Shown here: piece after piece, positions 46,690-58,800 of the stretch
Layout: each line of letters starts with the position of its first letter
How positions within the stretch are numbered: the stretch's first letter is position 1
From: Amaurobius ferox
Taxonomy: Eukaryota > Arthropoda > Arachnida > Araneae > Amaurobiidae
NCBI GenBank assembly: GCA_951213105.1
Contig: OX578138.1
Coordinates: 95,526,914-95,590,913, forward strand
Length of the DNA: 64,000 bases
Reading direction: 5' to 3'
The notes under the pieces: model-generated
The model's database searches: none
What the model was told of the DNA's origin: nothing
Seen by the model: only the letters and a program-made list of their open reading frames with translations
Position numbers and translations under genes: made by a program

Positions 46690-46930
46690 TCATTACTTTC
46701 ATTGTAATCACGTTCCTCATTTCTGTTGTGCAGGAAATTGGAAACTGTGTTCCTTCCGCTCTCTCCGTGTTCTTGCATTCAAATTCTATAACGACTGGCG
46801 CTAATTCTTTGTTTGGAGCAAATTTCCCCTTTCATGGACATAATTTTGTGGTCTGCCAGTACAGATTTTACAGTTTCATTTAACTTTTAATTCGCACTAA
46901 GATAAGGTTATCTCACAGAAAATATTAGAA
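46690..46930 (+). repeat. Dispersed repeat family C, copy 3
   Basis: It closely matches 37690-37965 (CATTACTTTCATTGTAATCA, CAGGAAATTGGAAACTGTG, GGCGCTAA, GGTTATCTCACAG). Both lie a few hundred bp from a family D copy, but on different sides relative to that copy's orientation. Confidence 0.65.
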
Positions 46931-47142
46931 TACAGACAAATCTGATTGCTGATATAAACTAAAATTGATTTATAAATACTCGAATAACCTTTTCTGAGAT
47001 GCTGCTTACAGAAATATGTCGGATTCTTCAAAATGATAAAAAATAAATGTTGAAAATGATGAAAATTTTAACGAGATTGCTCCTTCAATCTCTTAGGTAT
47101 TTTTAAATTAAAAGCAGATTCTCTAAAATAACATTACATATT

Positions 47143-48032
47143 ACTTTTCTTATATACATATAATGTATAAGGAAAGTAATGTAACGGGATCGAAAATTCG
47201 AAATCGAGTTTTCAACGGGAGAGCAGTTTTCAAGCAACCCTGAACACGAACCAGACATTTTTGAGATGATATCCGTGTGTGTGTGTGTGCGTGTGTGTGA
47301 ACGAATGGAACGATTCGAACAAAATTTGGTACAAAAATTACAGACCATGAATACTGGAAGCTTATTGTTTTTATATGCAATCGGATGTTCAAAACCTACC
47401 TAAATTTTCGAGTGAAATTTTGAAAAAATCATAAAGAAATTAAAACCTTTAATAAAGTTACGTAAGTAGTTATTTCTTGTGTGATTTTTCATTAGAAAAC
47501 GATTGACATAAAGTTTAGAAAGCTAGCATGAATAGTTCTTGAGATATTTCATATTTTTCAAAAAAAATATCAAAAAACTCTTTTAAAATAATAAAAAATA
47601 TTACCTATTGTAAAATATGTTCACTTTTCATAAGTAACATCATGTGATAAATTTGGTGACATCATTCACGTGGATCTAGCTCGTTCCATTCGTGAGAAAA
47701 GATACTTTGAGTAATAATTTTGTATTTGAACGTCAATAGTCAGTATGCTATAAGAATAACTTATTTCTCCGTCCATAATGCTTGGCGAGATTTTGTCGAC
47801 GAATTTGGTGAAATGTTGCCAACTTGGCGACTTTTTTAAATGTTGTCAAATTAACGAAAATCTCGGCAAATGGATGAAAATGACGCTAAATCAATGAAAA
47901 TGATGACTAATTGAAGAAAATTCAATATTTTGGAAATAATATAAGTATCTACTATAAGAATAACCTATTTCTTTTTACTGTAAGAGCAGTAAATTCATTG
48001 CATTATATGAGGAAAGTCATGTGTTGCCCACA
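47143..48032 (-). mobile_element. MITE-like family D, near-complete copy
   Basis: This is the reverse complement of 36636-37570. On the + strand it starts with TATAAGGAAAGTAATG, has the cassette at 47190-47213 and a GT tract (47274-47298), then GGCGAGATTTTGTCG and GCCAACTTGGCGAC. It ends at TGAGGAAAGTCATGTGTTGCCCACATCAG. Overlapping ORFs are non-coding by-products. Confidence 0.75.
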
Positions 48033-48790
48033 TCAGATTCTTTCTATATTATTTCTATGCTTAGATAATATCATACTGTCATAAGGTAATTCGTTGCCAT
48101 TATTTAAGTAAAAGGACTTACTTTGGTGCAGTCGCTTGGGGTGGGGTATGAAAACCTCCGGATTCTCGGGCACTAAGGAATGACACTCAACATATAGAAC
48201 ACTAACTCACATTTAAATTGATCGATTCTTTGATTTATTTATATCTATATATCTTAATTAAGTTATAAAATACAATCTATAAATTTGACTCATACACCAC
48301 ATACATACCAAATTAATTAATATTGCATAAACACAGTTGTGTGTTTATTTCTAAGAAAGCCATTATTATATCCATGGTAGAGTTTCTCGCTCCATTATGG
48401 ATTATTGTTATTATTAATTGGCAAGTACTATCTTTATCCTATCGTAACATGGATAAATAAATTGTTACCCTGGTTTGTAAAAAAGCGGTGAACTCACCAA
48501 TCACACTTGTATAGATGCAGGATGCAGTGGAACACTACGCGTGAAATGGCATTGATTGCTGATCCATATTTTTAAACAATTTTCCAGTTATGATATGCTC
48601 AGAGAACACTCCGCTATCATTCAGCATTTATTTTTGCGCATCTTGATGTCACTGTAGTGCATCGAGGCATTCCCGTAAAGCAAGGAACGGAGTTGGAGTT
48701 TTTACGTGTTTACTGCAGTGTTTTAGCAACGAATCTCTCTTGCTTTTTAGATTCTGTGTGGGAACACGCTTTTTCATTCCCCCTGTGATG
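48033..48790. other. Unassigned DNA
   Basis: No gene or repeat family was recognised. Confidence 0.4.
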
Positions 48791-48799
48791 TCATATAAC

Positions 48800-49137
48800 C
48801 TCTTGATTTGTTTTGGTTTTTGGTGGAGGAGAGGTTCGTTCGTTCGCTACTAATTCCCCCATGGTGAAAGAGCCCCTACGCACCACATCCACAAGACCCC
48901 CCAGGGTATCCCATGGCGAAGGGGAGGAGATTTGCAGCTTCATTTTTATAGAGGATCCCCGAAGGGGGGAGTCTGACTTGGCCTCAGCCATGCATGACAA
49001 CAGCCATGACATGACAACAGCCTCTGACATGACAACAGCCACGCCCGCTGGTGGGATTCGAACGATTCAATCCAGCGATCAGACGGAAACGCATGCCTCT
49101 GACCTCTCGACCACCGGCTCAGCTGGAGGGGAAGTAC
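48800..49137 (-). mobile_element. tRNA-Ser/Leu-like SINE family S3
   Basis: On the minus strand the head reads GAGCCGGTGGTCGAGAGGTC (A-box region) with a long variable-arm-like stretch and B box GTTCGAATCC, as in class II tRNAs. The body contains three ~20-bp units GGCTGTTGTCATGTCA-like (49000-49045), and the tail is ACCAAAAACCAAAACAAA. ORFs on both strands simply read through this GC-rich repeat. No clear target duplication was found. Confidence 0.75.
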
Positions 49138-49307
49138 GCTGGTTAAATATGTCTGAGTTCCCATTGGTTCTCGTGAATGCTTTATTTACTTATGCGCTGC
49201 AAATACAGCGCTTATTAGTTTGACTGACATTTGTTTCAGAAATGTCAACATATCATGTGACACATACTACCATACTATTATTATAATGTAAATGTTTTAA
49301 CAAAATT

Positions 49308-50705
49308 GGTTAAGGGGGCATAGGACCTTTAAACCTTCAAAAAATCAATTTTTCAATTTTATTTTATTCTGAATGTTTGAACATTTCTGAACACTGTGCA
49401 AAAAACCGCATTCTAAAATTCGCATTATTTCTAAAGTTATGAGCTTTTATGCAACATACACTTTTGAAAATTTTCTCATGTCAGCCATCGCCGCCATTTT
49501 TAAAGGGACGTCACTATTTGTTTACGTTTGCAGTTTGCTGTTTTGTCATGTCAATCTAATACTTTTTCCACCACCATGTCTTAATTATTTATTTAATTAT
49601 TTCTGCAGCAGCAGGAAGGCAACTACTCACCTCTACTAAACTGCTCAGCCCAGTTTGTTTATATTCTAGAGCCGTTAACTTGTTTATAACGTGGAGAATT
49701 TCTTCTGAGTTTTGCAATTTCTTTTCATTATATTTTCTTACTTTTTACGATTGATTTGCGGCATTTATGTTGTTTAAGCATAAAAACTTTGAACTAAAAT
49801 ACAGTTAATCTATTTTATAATTATGCATTACAAACTTCTTCACGTTTGCATATTTATTTGTGTAAACTTCAACGTACAAGACTGTTTGGTGCAATTTTTT
49901 AATATAAACTTTTTGCTTTTTGCTTTCTAATAATGGATACACCGGCAACTAAATCTCGTTCTGGGAAAAGAAGACGTTTTCAATGAAATATGTATGTAAT
50001 TAAAAACAAAAACAATCCAAAAGTGTTCGAATGAAAAATGTTGATTCTACGCCTAAGCTAAGTGCTTCAAGTAAAAAAACTGTTCAGCTCAAAAGATGAA
50101 CTTTCACTTGATAAGTCACATATTTCATCTGAAGAACATTAATATAGAATAGTTCATATATCAGCACTTTTCAAGGAGCTTGCAGATGTTTTGTGCTGCA
50201 AAATATGTCATGGAACAATAAATATACGTGAAAAATCTTCAATGGGTTTAGCATCAACATTTCTTGTATATTGTGATAGCTGTGATGAACTAAAGTCTGT
50301 GAAAAATTCAAAACTGCTTGGTGTTAAGAAAAATATTCCAGAAATAAACAGAAGAGCTATATTTTCTATGCGATGTATAAGGCAGGGCTTATCGGCTTTA
50401 TCTCCTTTTTGTTGTACGATGGGTCTTCCAGCGCCTGTTTCTCAGAAATCATATAATAAAATTAATCGCAGGACTTTAAATGCCACATCTGTTGTAGCTA
50501 AATCTTTAATGAAAACTGCTGTCCAGGACGAAAGAGAATTATCAAATGGATCGAAAGATATTACTGTAAGTGGAGATGGTAGTTGGAAAAATAGGGGGTA
50601 TTCGCCACGTGTAGGTGTGTGTACACTAATCTGAGCAGAAAGCGGGAAGGTTATTGAAACCGAAGTAATGTCTTCTTCTTGTAAAGGCTGCAACAGCTAC
50701 AGAAG
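49308..50705 (+). pseudogene. Mutator-like transposase pseudogene, 5' part
   Basis: A terminal-repeat-like start (GGTTAAGGGGGCATAGGACC, 49308) and a YY1-type AAAATGGCGGC (reverse strand, about 49491-49501) precede a likely start codon at 49933. The frame is broken by TGA at 49984, a shift in a run of seven A near 50074, TAA at 50140 and TGA at 50632. The recognisable part (50190-50700) has zinc-binding-like CKIC and CDSC pairs, and SGDGSWKNRG, the segment around the first catalytic Asp in Mutator-like proteins. Then comes SGKVIETEVMSSSCKGC. The retrotransposon interrupts it at 50705. Confidence 0.8.
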
Positions 50706-51907
50706 TGTCATGTCGCAATTCTGCGCCATGAGCCTTTTTGTATTTTCTGCGAGAGAAACATCCTTCTCTCCGTTCGTGCCAGTACAGTGTTTTACTAACA
50801 CTTGTTTCCATTGAAATTACATTAAAAAGCGCATTTCGTCGAGAAAGCGTTGGTTTGTCTAGACTTAGTGTCGGGCCGTGGAGCGTGACGTTTTGGATGT
50901 GTAGTTGCTATGTGAGCGCGCCGTCCAATCAGGAAGAGGCGCATTTTTGCGAAAGAGAACTTGCGTGGGCTCAGAGGACCCATTTTTCGCTCTCTTGGTG
51001 CTGGAACATTTCGACTGAAAGGTCGCATCGAAAGTTTTGTCTAATTTTTAGACAAAAGGCTTTGGCCAAAATGGCTTGCCGTTCATCTGGAGCTGAAGAA
51101 GAGGAGCCTGGAACCTTTCATTAATTATCCTGATGCAAATTTATTCTAAATTATATTTTTTTTATTCCAGGAACATTCCGATGACGACTCTGGAAATTGA
51201 GAGCGTAGAATGACGGTTTTGTTCAATTCGAGGCATTGTATACGGAAGTTCGGGTTCTAAAGATTTTTGGAATCTACGTTGGTTTCGCCCTGTGAACTTT
51301 TTGAATTACCAGCTAAAAAAAACCCGTGATATTTTGATGCGAAACGGAGCTCCAAAAATTTGTTAATCTTGTATCAAGGTAAATTTTCTTTTTCCGGAAA
51401 CAATGTTTCCGAAATGGCACTGGCATGATGAAATTAAAATTAATAACTAAAATGGCTCATATCAAAATATTTAAAGTTAAATTGGGAAAAGATTTAAGAT
51501 CGTATGTTTATACATAAATTGAATACTTGTTATGCAACATATATATTTTTACCAGAGCATTGTTGAGTGTGTCTAATAAGTGAAGCTCTGAAGTTTTATT
51601 TATAATTGAAAGTAAAAATACAAATGTTGAATTCTTTGAAAATCTAAAAATAAATTAATATTTAAGTTTGTGTTAAAATGAGCCTGTTTTATTTGTGTCT
51701 GCATATTTTACTTTACTCATTGTACATCATTTAGGATTAATTCTCCTAAACTGGGAACTCCTTTAAATCTTGAACCTGGTGTTATTGCTGATACATTTTT
51801 GATGGTAAACATGCTAAATTTATGTCTCTTGGGCATTTTGAAATTAAGTTCACAAGTTGTGGGTGGTGGAGTCAGTAGGTGCTGTTTGTACTGACCCAGC
51901 TCCCACA
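50706..51907 (+). repeat. 5' long terminal repeat, 1202 bp
   Basis: It begins TGTCATG and ends CTCCCACA. The first 420 bp are CpG-rich and carry promoter-like motifs: CCAATCAG (50926, NF-Y type), GTGACGTTTT (50885) and CAAAATGGC (about 51068, YY1 type). AATAAA at about 51648 is a possible polyadenylation signal. The 128-codon ORF (50738-51124) is repeated in the 3' LTR, has no domain, and is probably incidental. Confidence 0.96.
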
Positions 51908-51930
51908 AATTGGTGCCGTATCCCTTCCCA
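51908..51930 (+). promoter_or_regulatory. Candidate primer binding site
   Basis: TGGTGCCGTATCCC starts at 51911, three bases after the LTR. It begins with TGG, complementary to the CCA end of a tRNA, as expected for minus-strand priming. The tRNA species was not assigned. Confidence 0.7.
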
Positions 51931-52884
51931 GAGTATTACAGTGAGTGAAGTATAAATTTATGAAAAAGTGCAAATTTTTTTTATTGTGATTATATATTGC
52001 AGTAATAACATGTCGAAGTAAGTGGAAAATTATTTTGTGGTGCAAAATATTTGAGTTTAATGGGCATGAAAATTTTTGTTTATGTGTCATAAAGTTGAAA
52101 GTGCAAAAAGCACAGAAGCCCATATGCACCTGATTATATGTGTAATTGAAAAATATTTGTTGCATATATTTCTCAAATTCATATGTCATACACACAAAAT
52201 TTTATGTGGAAAAAGTAAATTTAAAAATTTCAAGAACACATACATTAACTTAAGTGCACACATATTGGTCTCTTGTTGCTGTGCTAATGCAAATATATTA
52301 AAAAGAAAAGGAAAAATTTTTTTTTTTCTTTGACATGTTTCACATACAATTGGTTGCTCACCTATGTTGACAGAGGTGATTAGTCGTCCAACACTAACTT
52401 GACTCGACACTGTATTATCAATACAAGCTTGAGTTGACAGATTCACATACACTGATTGTATATCAGAATTACTGGCATTTATCACATACAAATATCATAA
52501 TCAGTGGCCACAGTCATCAGCGTTTTGGGCTTACTGATGGTTATAAAAATCAGAGTTGTTGGCACATTCACATACAATATTGTTGTTTTTCCTACTATTA
52601 CTTGGCTGGACACTGCATTATCACACAGAATTCAGTGGGTGTTTTCTGACATTATCTTCACATACAAATTATTTTGCTGGTTGCAAAAGTGCTGGCAACT
52701 TCACAAATATTGTGTTTCTGACTTGCTCTTCACAAGAACTGTGTTACTCAATGGATCAAGTCAGATTCTCTTGTTGATCACATATTGGTGAAAGTGAAAT
52801 CATTTTTCCACAATAAACTGTGTTTCGTGATAAATTTGAATCTATTTGGTGAAAAACCTTGTGAAAAAAAAAAAAAAAAAAAAA
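51931..52884 (+). promoter_or_regulatory. Untranslated leader with repeated TTCACATACAA motif
   Basis: About 950 bp lie between the primer binding site and the gag start. The motif TCACATACA recurs near 52339, 52442, 52481, 52567 and 52652, with weaker forms at 52700-52790. It alternates with TTGGCTGGACACTG-like text. Many out-of-frame ORFs are present, so ribosomes probably reach gag by a non-scanning route or on a spliced RNA. An uninterrupted 21-A tract directly precedes the start codon. Confidence 0.6.
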
Positions 52885-55800
52885 ATGCCTAAATCTAGAA
52901 ATACGAGAGCAAGCAGGAGTAGTGACTCCTCTACACAACCTGGTTCACGAAACCGTGTGCCTTCGGTGTCTCCGCCACGACTTTCTCCAAATTCTGGCAG
53001 ATCAGCTTCCGCTGTCAGAGACTCTAACAAAGTGAAGGTCGGAATTGGATCACAGTTCCTTGGATCCATTCCAAGTTTTGCTGGCAATGCAAATGAATCT
53101 TTTCACGAATTTTTGGAGAAATTTCTTCTGGTTGCTGAACATGCCGAGTGGTCTAATAAAGACAGAATTTTCGTTCTGAAGTTGAAATTATCTGGTCGTG
53201 CAGAAAGACTGATAAAATCCATCCCGAAACTAAACCAAAGCACGAATTTTTCAGAATTAGTGAATACACTCAAGGACAATTTTATGAAAAAAGAAAATAT
53301 TGCCAAAAATGTCGCTTCCCTGGTAAACTGTAAACAAATGACAGGGGAAAGTGTTCGTGATTATGCAAATCGAATAGAGGCTGAATCGTATGTTGCCTTT
53401 CCGCAAGATGTTGTGTCTGATAATGAAGATTCCTTGAGAACTGCTATTTTGCTCAACTCTTTTAAAAAGGGGTTAAAAAGCCTTTTTAGAAAAGCCGTCT
53501 TATCTGCAAATCCACAGTCATTTGAAGCTGCGAAAGAAATAGCCATTCTGGAAGAAGAAGTACAGAATGAAGAGCTGGAAGAAATGACAGAGGACATAAA
53601 TACAGTGAGAATTGAAAAAGACACTAAACAGGAAATTGAAGAGTTGAAGAATGAATTAAATTTAAAGAAGAAGGAATTTGAGAAATTAAGAAGAAAATTT
53701 AGTGAAAATTCAGAGAAAAGGAAGAAAAGACTGAATGAAATAAGAGAAGATCTGGAAAAGAGCAATTCCAGTTTTGAAGATTCCTTCTTGGATACGCCCT
53801 CTACAAGCAGATACAATGAAAATGAATTGGAAGAGGAAGATTGGGAAGATATTCCAGTAAAGAAGAAACATAAACCATCAACATCTTTCAGAACTTCTAC
53901 ACCATCCAAAAGATCTGAAAGTAGAAACCGTTTCAGTCAAAGAAGAATTCCAGTTGCCTCACAGGAAGAAGAGTGGTACGTTAAAAGTCCATATCAAAAT
54001 TATTCTCCAAGAAAAAATTCCTTATTCTTTAGAAGACCTTTTCGTAACAGTTCATATAGAAATTCAATTTTCCACAGAAGATATTTTTCAAATTTTAGAA
54101 ATTCCTTTGATAATTATAAATCACAAAACTTCAATAATTTTGGATATAGAAGAAATAACAGATACTTTAATAGTAGATTTGGTAATAGAAGACAATTCGG
54201 AAGACAGAATTTCAGAAGACAAAATTTTCAATCTCCATTAGTTAATAGACGAAATTCTGAAGTTAGTTACATGACTGAAAGCGAGACTCCTTGCCAAAAC
54301 AATTTTCCTATTATTCAAGTTTTTGTTGAAGATGTCACACTAAATGCCTTAATCGACACTGGAAGTTCTATAAACATTATCTATAGTGATGCTTTACACA
54401 AAATCAACCCGAGAAAAGTACAATTAAAACATACATCCACTATTCTAAGAGGAATCGGAAGTCAGAACATTTTGGTTGAGAGAAAAGCTTCTTTTCCCAT
54501 GATCATTGGAAATGAAAGAGATGTGATTGAATGCTGCATTTTAAATACACCTGCCCCAGGAAGGTACAACATGATTTTAGGAAGTACATTTTTACATGAG
54601 AAACAAGTGACAATTACTTATAGACATAAACGTGTAAATTTTTTGTACTGTAGTATTCCCTTTACTGAATTTACCGAATCACAAAGCTTTACTGTGATTT
54701 CTGATTATGTACAATTTAAACCAGACGAGAGTTATGCAATAAGCCATGATTTTGACAGAAGAAATTACAATTTTACAAATGATGTAGATTATAGATTCAA
54801 AGACACAAATTTTTCAAGAAATTATGAAAATAGATGTAATAATGGATATTTATTTGAACAAAACAATTTTCACAATGAATTTAGAGACGTTGATTTTAGA
54901 GATTTTGATGCAAATGGAAATGAAAGGTCAAATTATGAATGCGAAAATGATTTATATGAAAGACAGATGAATGACAATGTATATACAGACAGATTTTTGA
55001 CAAAAGACAATACCAGTAACAATGAAATATCTCAGACAGATTGTGATAAACATGATGAAGGAAGTTCACAACAAAATCAGGCAATAGGGATTGCCAAAGC
55101 TTTCAACAAATGTGTTCTAAAACCATTTTCGGAAACTTTTATTAAATTAAAAAGAAATTACAAAATTGAAAAAGACACGACAATTTTGCTTGAACCTATC
55201 AATAATAAAGAATTTTCTGCAAACAAAATTTTTGTAGCCAGAAGTATCCACAAAATTCCTGAAAATGACTTTTTGTATGCTAAAGTTGCAAACCCATCTG
55301 AAAAAATTGTTTACATTAACAAAGGAATGAAATTGGGAACTTTTGAAAACATCCATGAATCTGATATTGACATAAATAATAGAGTTGACATTGAAAACTG
55401 TATTGAAGAAAATGAAACATTTGATGCATGGGGAGGAGATTTTGATCTTAAACATATGAACTGTGCACAAAAATCTTTGCTTTTAAAATTACTAAGTAAA
55501 TATAAACATGTTTTTGCTAAAAATATGAAAGAATTGTCTGGATGCGACACTATTTTGCACGAAATTAATCTTGAATCTAACATACCTGTTAGACAGAAGC
55601 CATACCGCATTCCACACAATTTACAGAAAGAACTTTCACGCCAGGTAAACGAACTCCTTGATGCAAAAATCATTCAGCGCAGTACATCACCTTACAATAC
55701 TCCAGTGCTTTTTGTTAAGAAACCTGATGGAAGTTACCGTTTGGTAGCGGATTTTCGAAAGCTCAATAAGATCACTATTGTTGAGAATTATCCTATTCCG

Positions 55801-58800
55801 AACATATCGGAATTAATCGATAACTTGTCTGGAGCCTTGTATTTTTCTACCCTGGACCTAACCAGTGGATTTTACCAATTGTGTTTACATCCTGATGATT
55901 ATCCGAAGACTTCTTTTTCAACACCTGATGGCCACTTTGAATGGACCAGAACCCCATTTGGTCTTAAGAATGCGCCTGCATCCTTTCAGAGACTCATGTC
56001 TCTGGTGCTGGCTGGCATATCTGGAATTTACATAGATGATATTATAGTTGCTTCAAGAACATTCGAAGAACATTTGAAAAAACTAGAAGAGATTTTTGTA
56101 AGATTAAGTAAACATGGTCTTAAATTGAAACCAAGCAAATGCCATTTTTTCAGAAAAACAATTAAGTATCTTGGATTTTTGGTATCAAATGGAAAAGTAC
56201 AACCTGATACTCATAATTTGGAAGTTGTAGAGAAATTCAAAATTCCTAAATCAATTAAGAATGTGAGACAATTTCTTGGACTCACTGGATTCTATAGAAA
56301 ATTCATAAAAGACTATGCAGAACTGACTTTGCCATTAACAGAATTATTGAAAACTAAGAATAATGAAAGTAAAAAGAAATTTATTTGGACTAATGAAGCT
56401 CAAAAATCTTTTGAAATTTTAAAAGGAAAACTTCTATCAAAACCTATTTTGACCCTTCCAGATTTTAGAAAACCATTTATTTTACATACAGACGCATCAA
56501 ATCACTCTTTAGGTAGCTATTTGTCTCAAGAAGATGAGAATAAAATTTTGCATCCAATATCTTACGCAAGCAGAAAGCTTAGTGAAGCAGAATGTAAATA
56601 CAGTGTTGTCGAAAGAGAAGCATTAGCTGTTGTTTGGGCTACTAACTATTATAAACATTATTTAATTGGAAAACCTTTCACAATTTTTTGTGACCAGAAG
56701 TCACTAACATTCGTATTTAAATTAAAAGATCCTACATCTAGATTGGCTAGATGGATTGCATCCTTATCACAATTTGATTATCAAATAGTACATAAACCAG
56801 GAAAAGCAAATGTTGTTGCTGATTATATGTCAAGAAATGTAGATGAATGTACAAATACTATTAACAATATTCCACAAAGATTCGTGTCACAATATAAAGT
56901 TATAAATCAAAATGTTAATCAAAATTTTCCAAGTGTAAATCAAAATTCTCAAAGTTCTAATAATGTAAACAATACTAATAGTAGCAATAGAAGAGAATCA
57001 GAAATCAATTTGAATCCAGCAAATACAAATGAAGAAAATGAAATTTGTGCTGTTAATAATAATGAAAGTGAAATGCAAAATGAAAATAACATACAAATTG
57101 GTCAATTGGAACAAACATTTACTTGTCCTACCTTGCTCATAAGAATTAAGAATGCTCAGAAATCTGACCCAAGGTGCAATAAAATTATAGATCTCTTAGA
57201 TAAAAATATAAAACCTTACCCACAAACTTTGGTATTTTTTAGAAAAGATGATATTCTGTGGTGTACTCACAAACACCCAAAGCGTAGACATCAAGAACAA
57301 GAAAGAGTTGTTGTTCCGCAAGAACTTGTGTCTGAAATTTTATGGTTACATCATGACTGTCCCACTTATGCACATTGTGGATTTAGAAGAACTTTAGCTT
57401 CTGTAAGTAGAAAATATTTTTGGCAGGGAATGTATTCCCAAACACAAAATTATGTTTCATCTTGTGAAATTTGTGTGGTAAATCGTGGCTTTAGAAATAA
57501 CAAAGCACCCATACAAAGGTTTTCAAAGTCCACATACCCATTTGAGCGTATCGCCATGGATTGTGTCGGACCATTACCTATATCAAGATCTGGAAATAAA
57601 TTCATATTAGTCATAACTGACTATTTTACAAGATGGCCTGAAGCATATCCCTTAGCTTCAATTAAAACTGAAGACATTTTAAGTTGCTTAGAGCACTACA
57701 TGGCTCAGCATGGTATACCTAAATTCATCGTCTCGGATCAAGGGACGAATTTTGTTTCTAGAACAGCAAGATGTTTTTATAAGAAATTAGGAATAATAAA
57801 GAATACTACTACTGCCTACATGCCATCTGTAGACGGTTGTGTTGAAAGATTAAATGGTACCTTGATCAGATCCTTGAAAAATATTGCATATAACGATAAA
57901 GATAATTGGGACAATCTGATACATTTTGCTTTATTAGCACATAGAAATGCCATACATGCTTCTACGGGTGAATCGCCTGCGTATTTACTCTATGGTAGAG
58001 ATTTAACAGTTCCAAATACTTTGATCACTGGATTTAAACCTCCGACATATGAATCAACATATGATTATGGAGAAGACATGAGATTCAGACTTAAAAGAAC
58101 ATATGAGGTAGTAAAAAGTAACTTGGAAAAAGCTGAAAATTCACAAATTTTACAACAACATAAGAAAGCAAAGATGCCCAATATTAAAGTTGGTGATTTA
58201 GTGTATCTTTACACTCCCTTTTTACCTCAAGGCCAGTCAAGAAAACTGAGCTCTTTTAATAAAGGTCCTTTTAAAGTGATAAAACAAACATCTGCAGTGA
58301 ATTTCTTAATCAGACATGTAATGAATCCCAAAAATGAACAACTGGTTCATGTGAACAGACTGACTCTTTTACCTCCAAGAAGAGAGGAATTGCAAAGATT
58401 TTCAAAACAAACTCATGAAAGTCAAAAATTGAACTCTAAGACAAATAAACTTACTCCTGTGATCACCGCTGAGAAAGACTCTGTGAAACTAAAATCTTGT
58501 TTAACAAGATCTGGAGATAAATCTCAAAACAAAAAAACTGTGAAACGAGTAAGATTTAATTTGCCAAATAAAAGGGTAAATGAAAATGCTGTTCATACTA
58601 GATCAAATTGTCGTACAAATCAAAGACAACAATATGTTCAGAGAAATAATTCAAATAACTTTGATAATAGAGGAAATGGAAGAATCATTTACAACAATAA
58701 CTTTAGAAATAGTTATACACCACACCAAAATCAGTATTGCATGACAAACAGAAATACACGTACACCCTATAATCTTAGGAGTCAAAGATTTTCACAATAT

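Noticed and set aside
48813..49223. 136-residue + strand ORF and overlapping minus-strand ORFs
   Set aside because: They read through a GC-rich tRNA-derived SINE; composition explains the open frames.
50738..51124. 128-codon ORF in the 5' LTR, repeated in the 3' LTR (61121-61507)
   Set aside because: It is duplicated only because the LTRs are identical; it has no recognisable domain and overlaps promoter-like sequence.
53361..53909. 182-residue antisense ORF in gag
   Set aside because: It is a shadow of the Lys/Glu-rich coiled-coil coding sequence.
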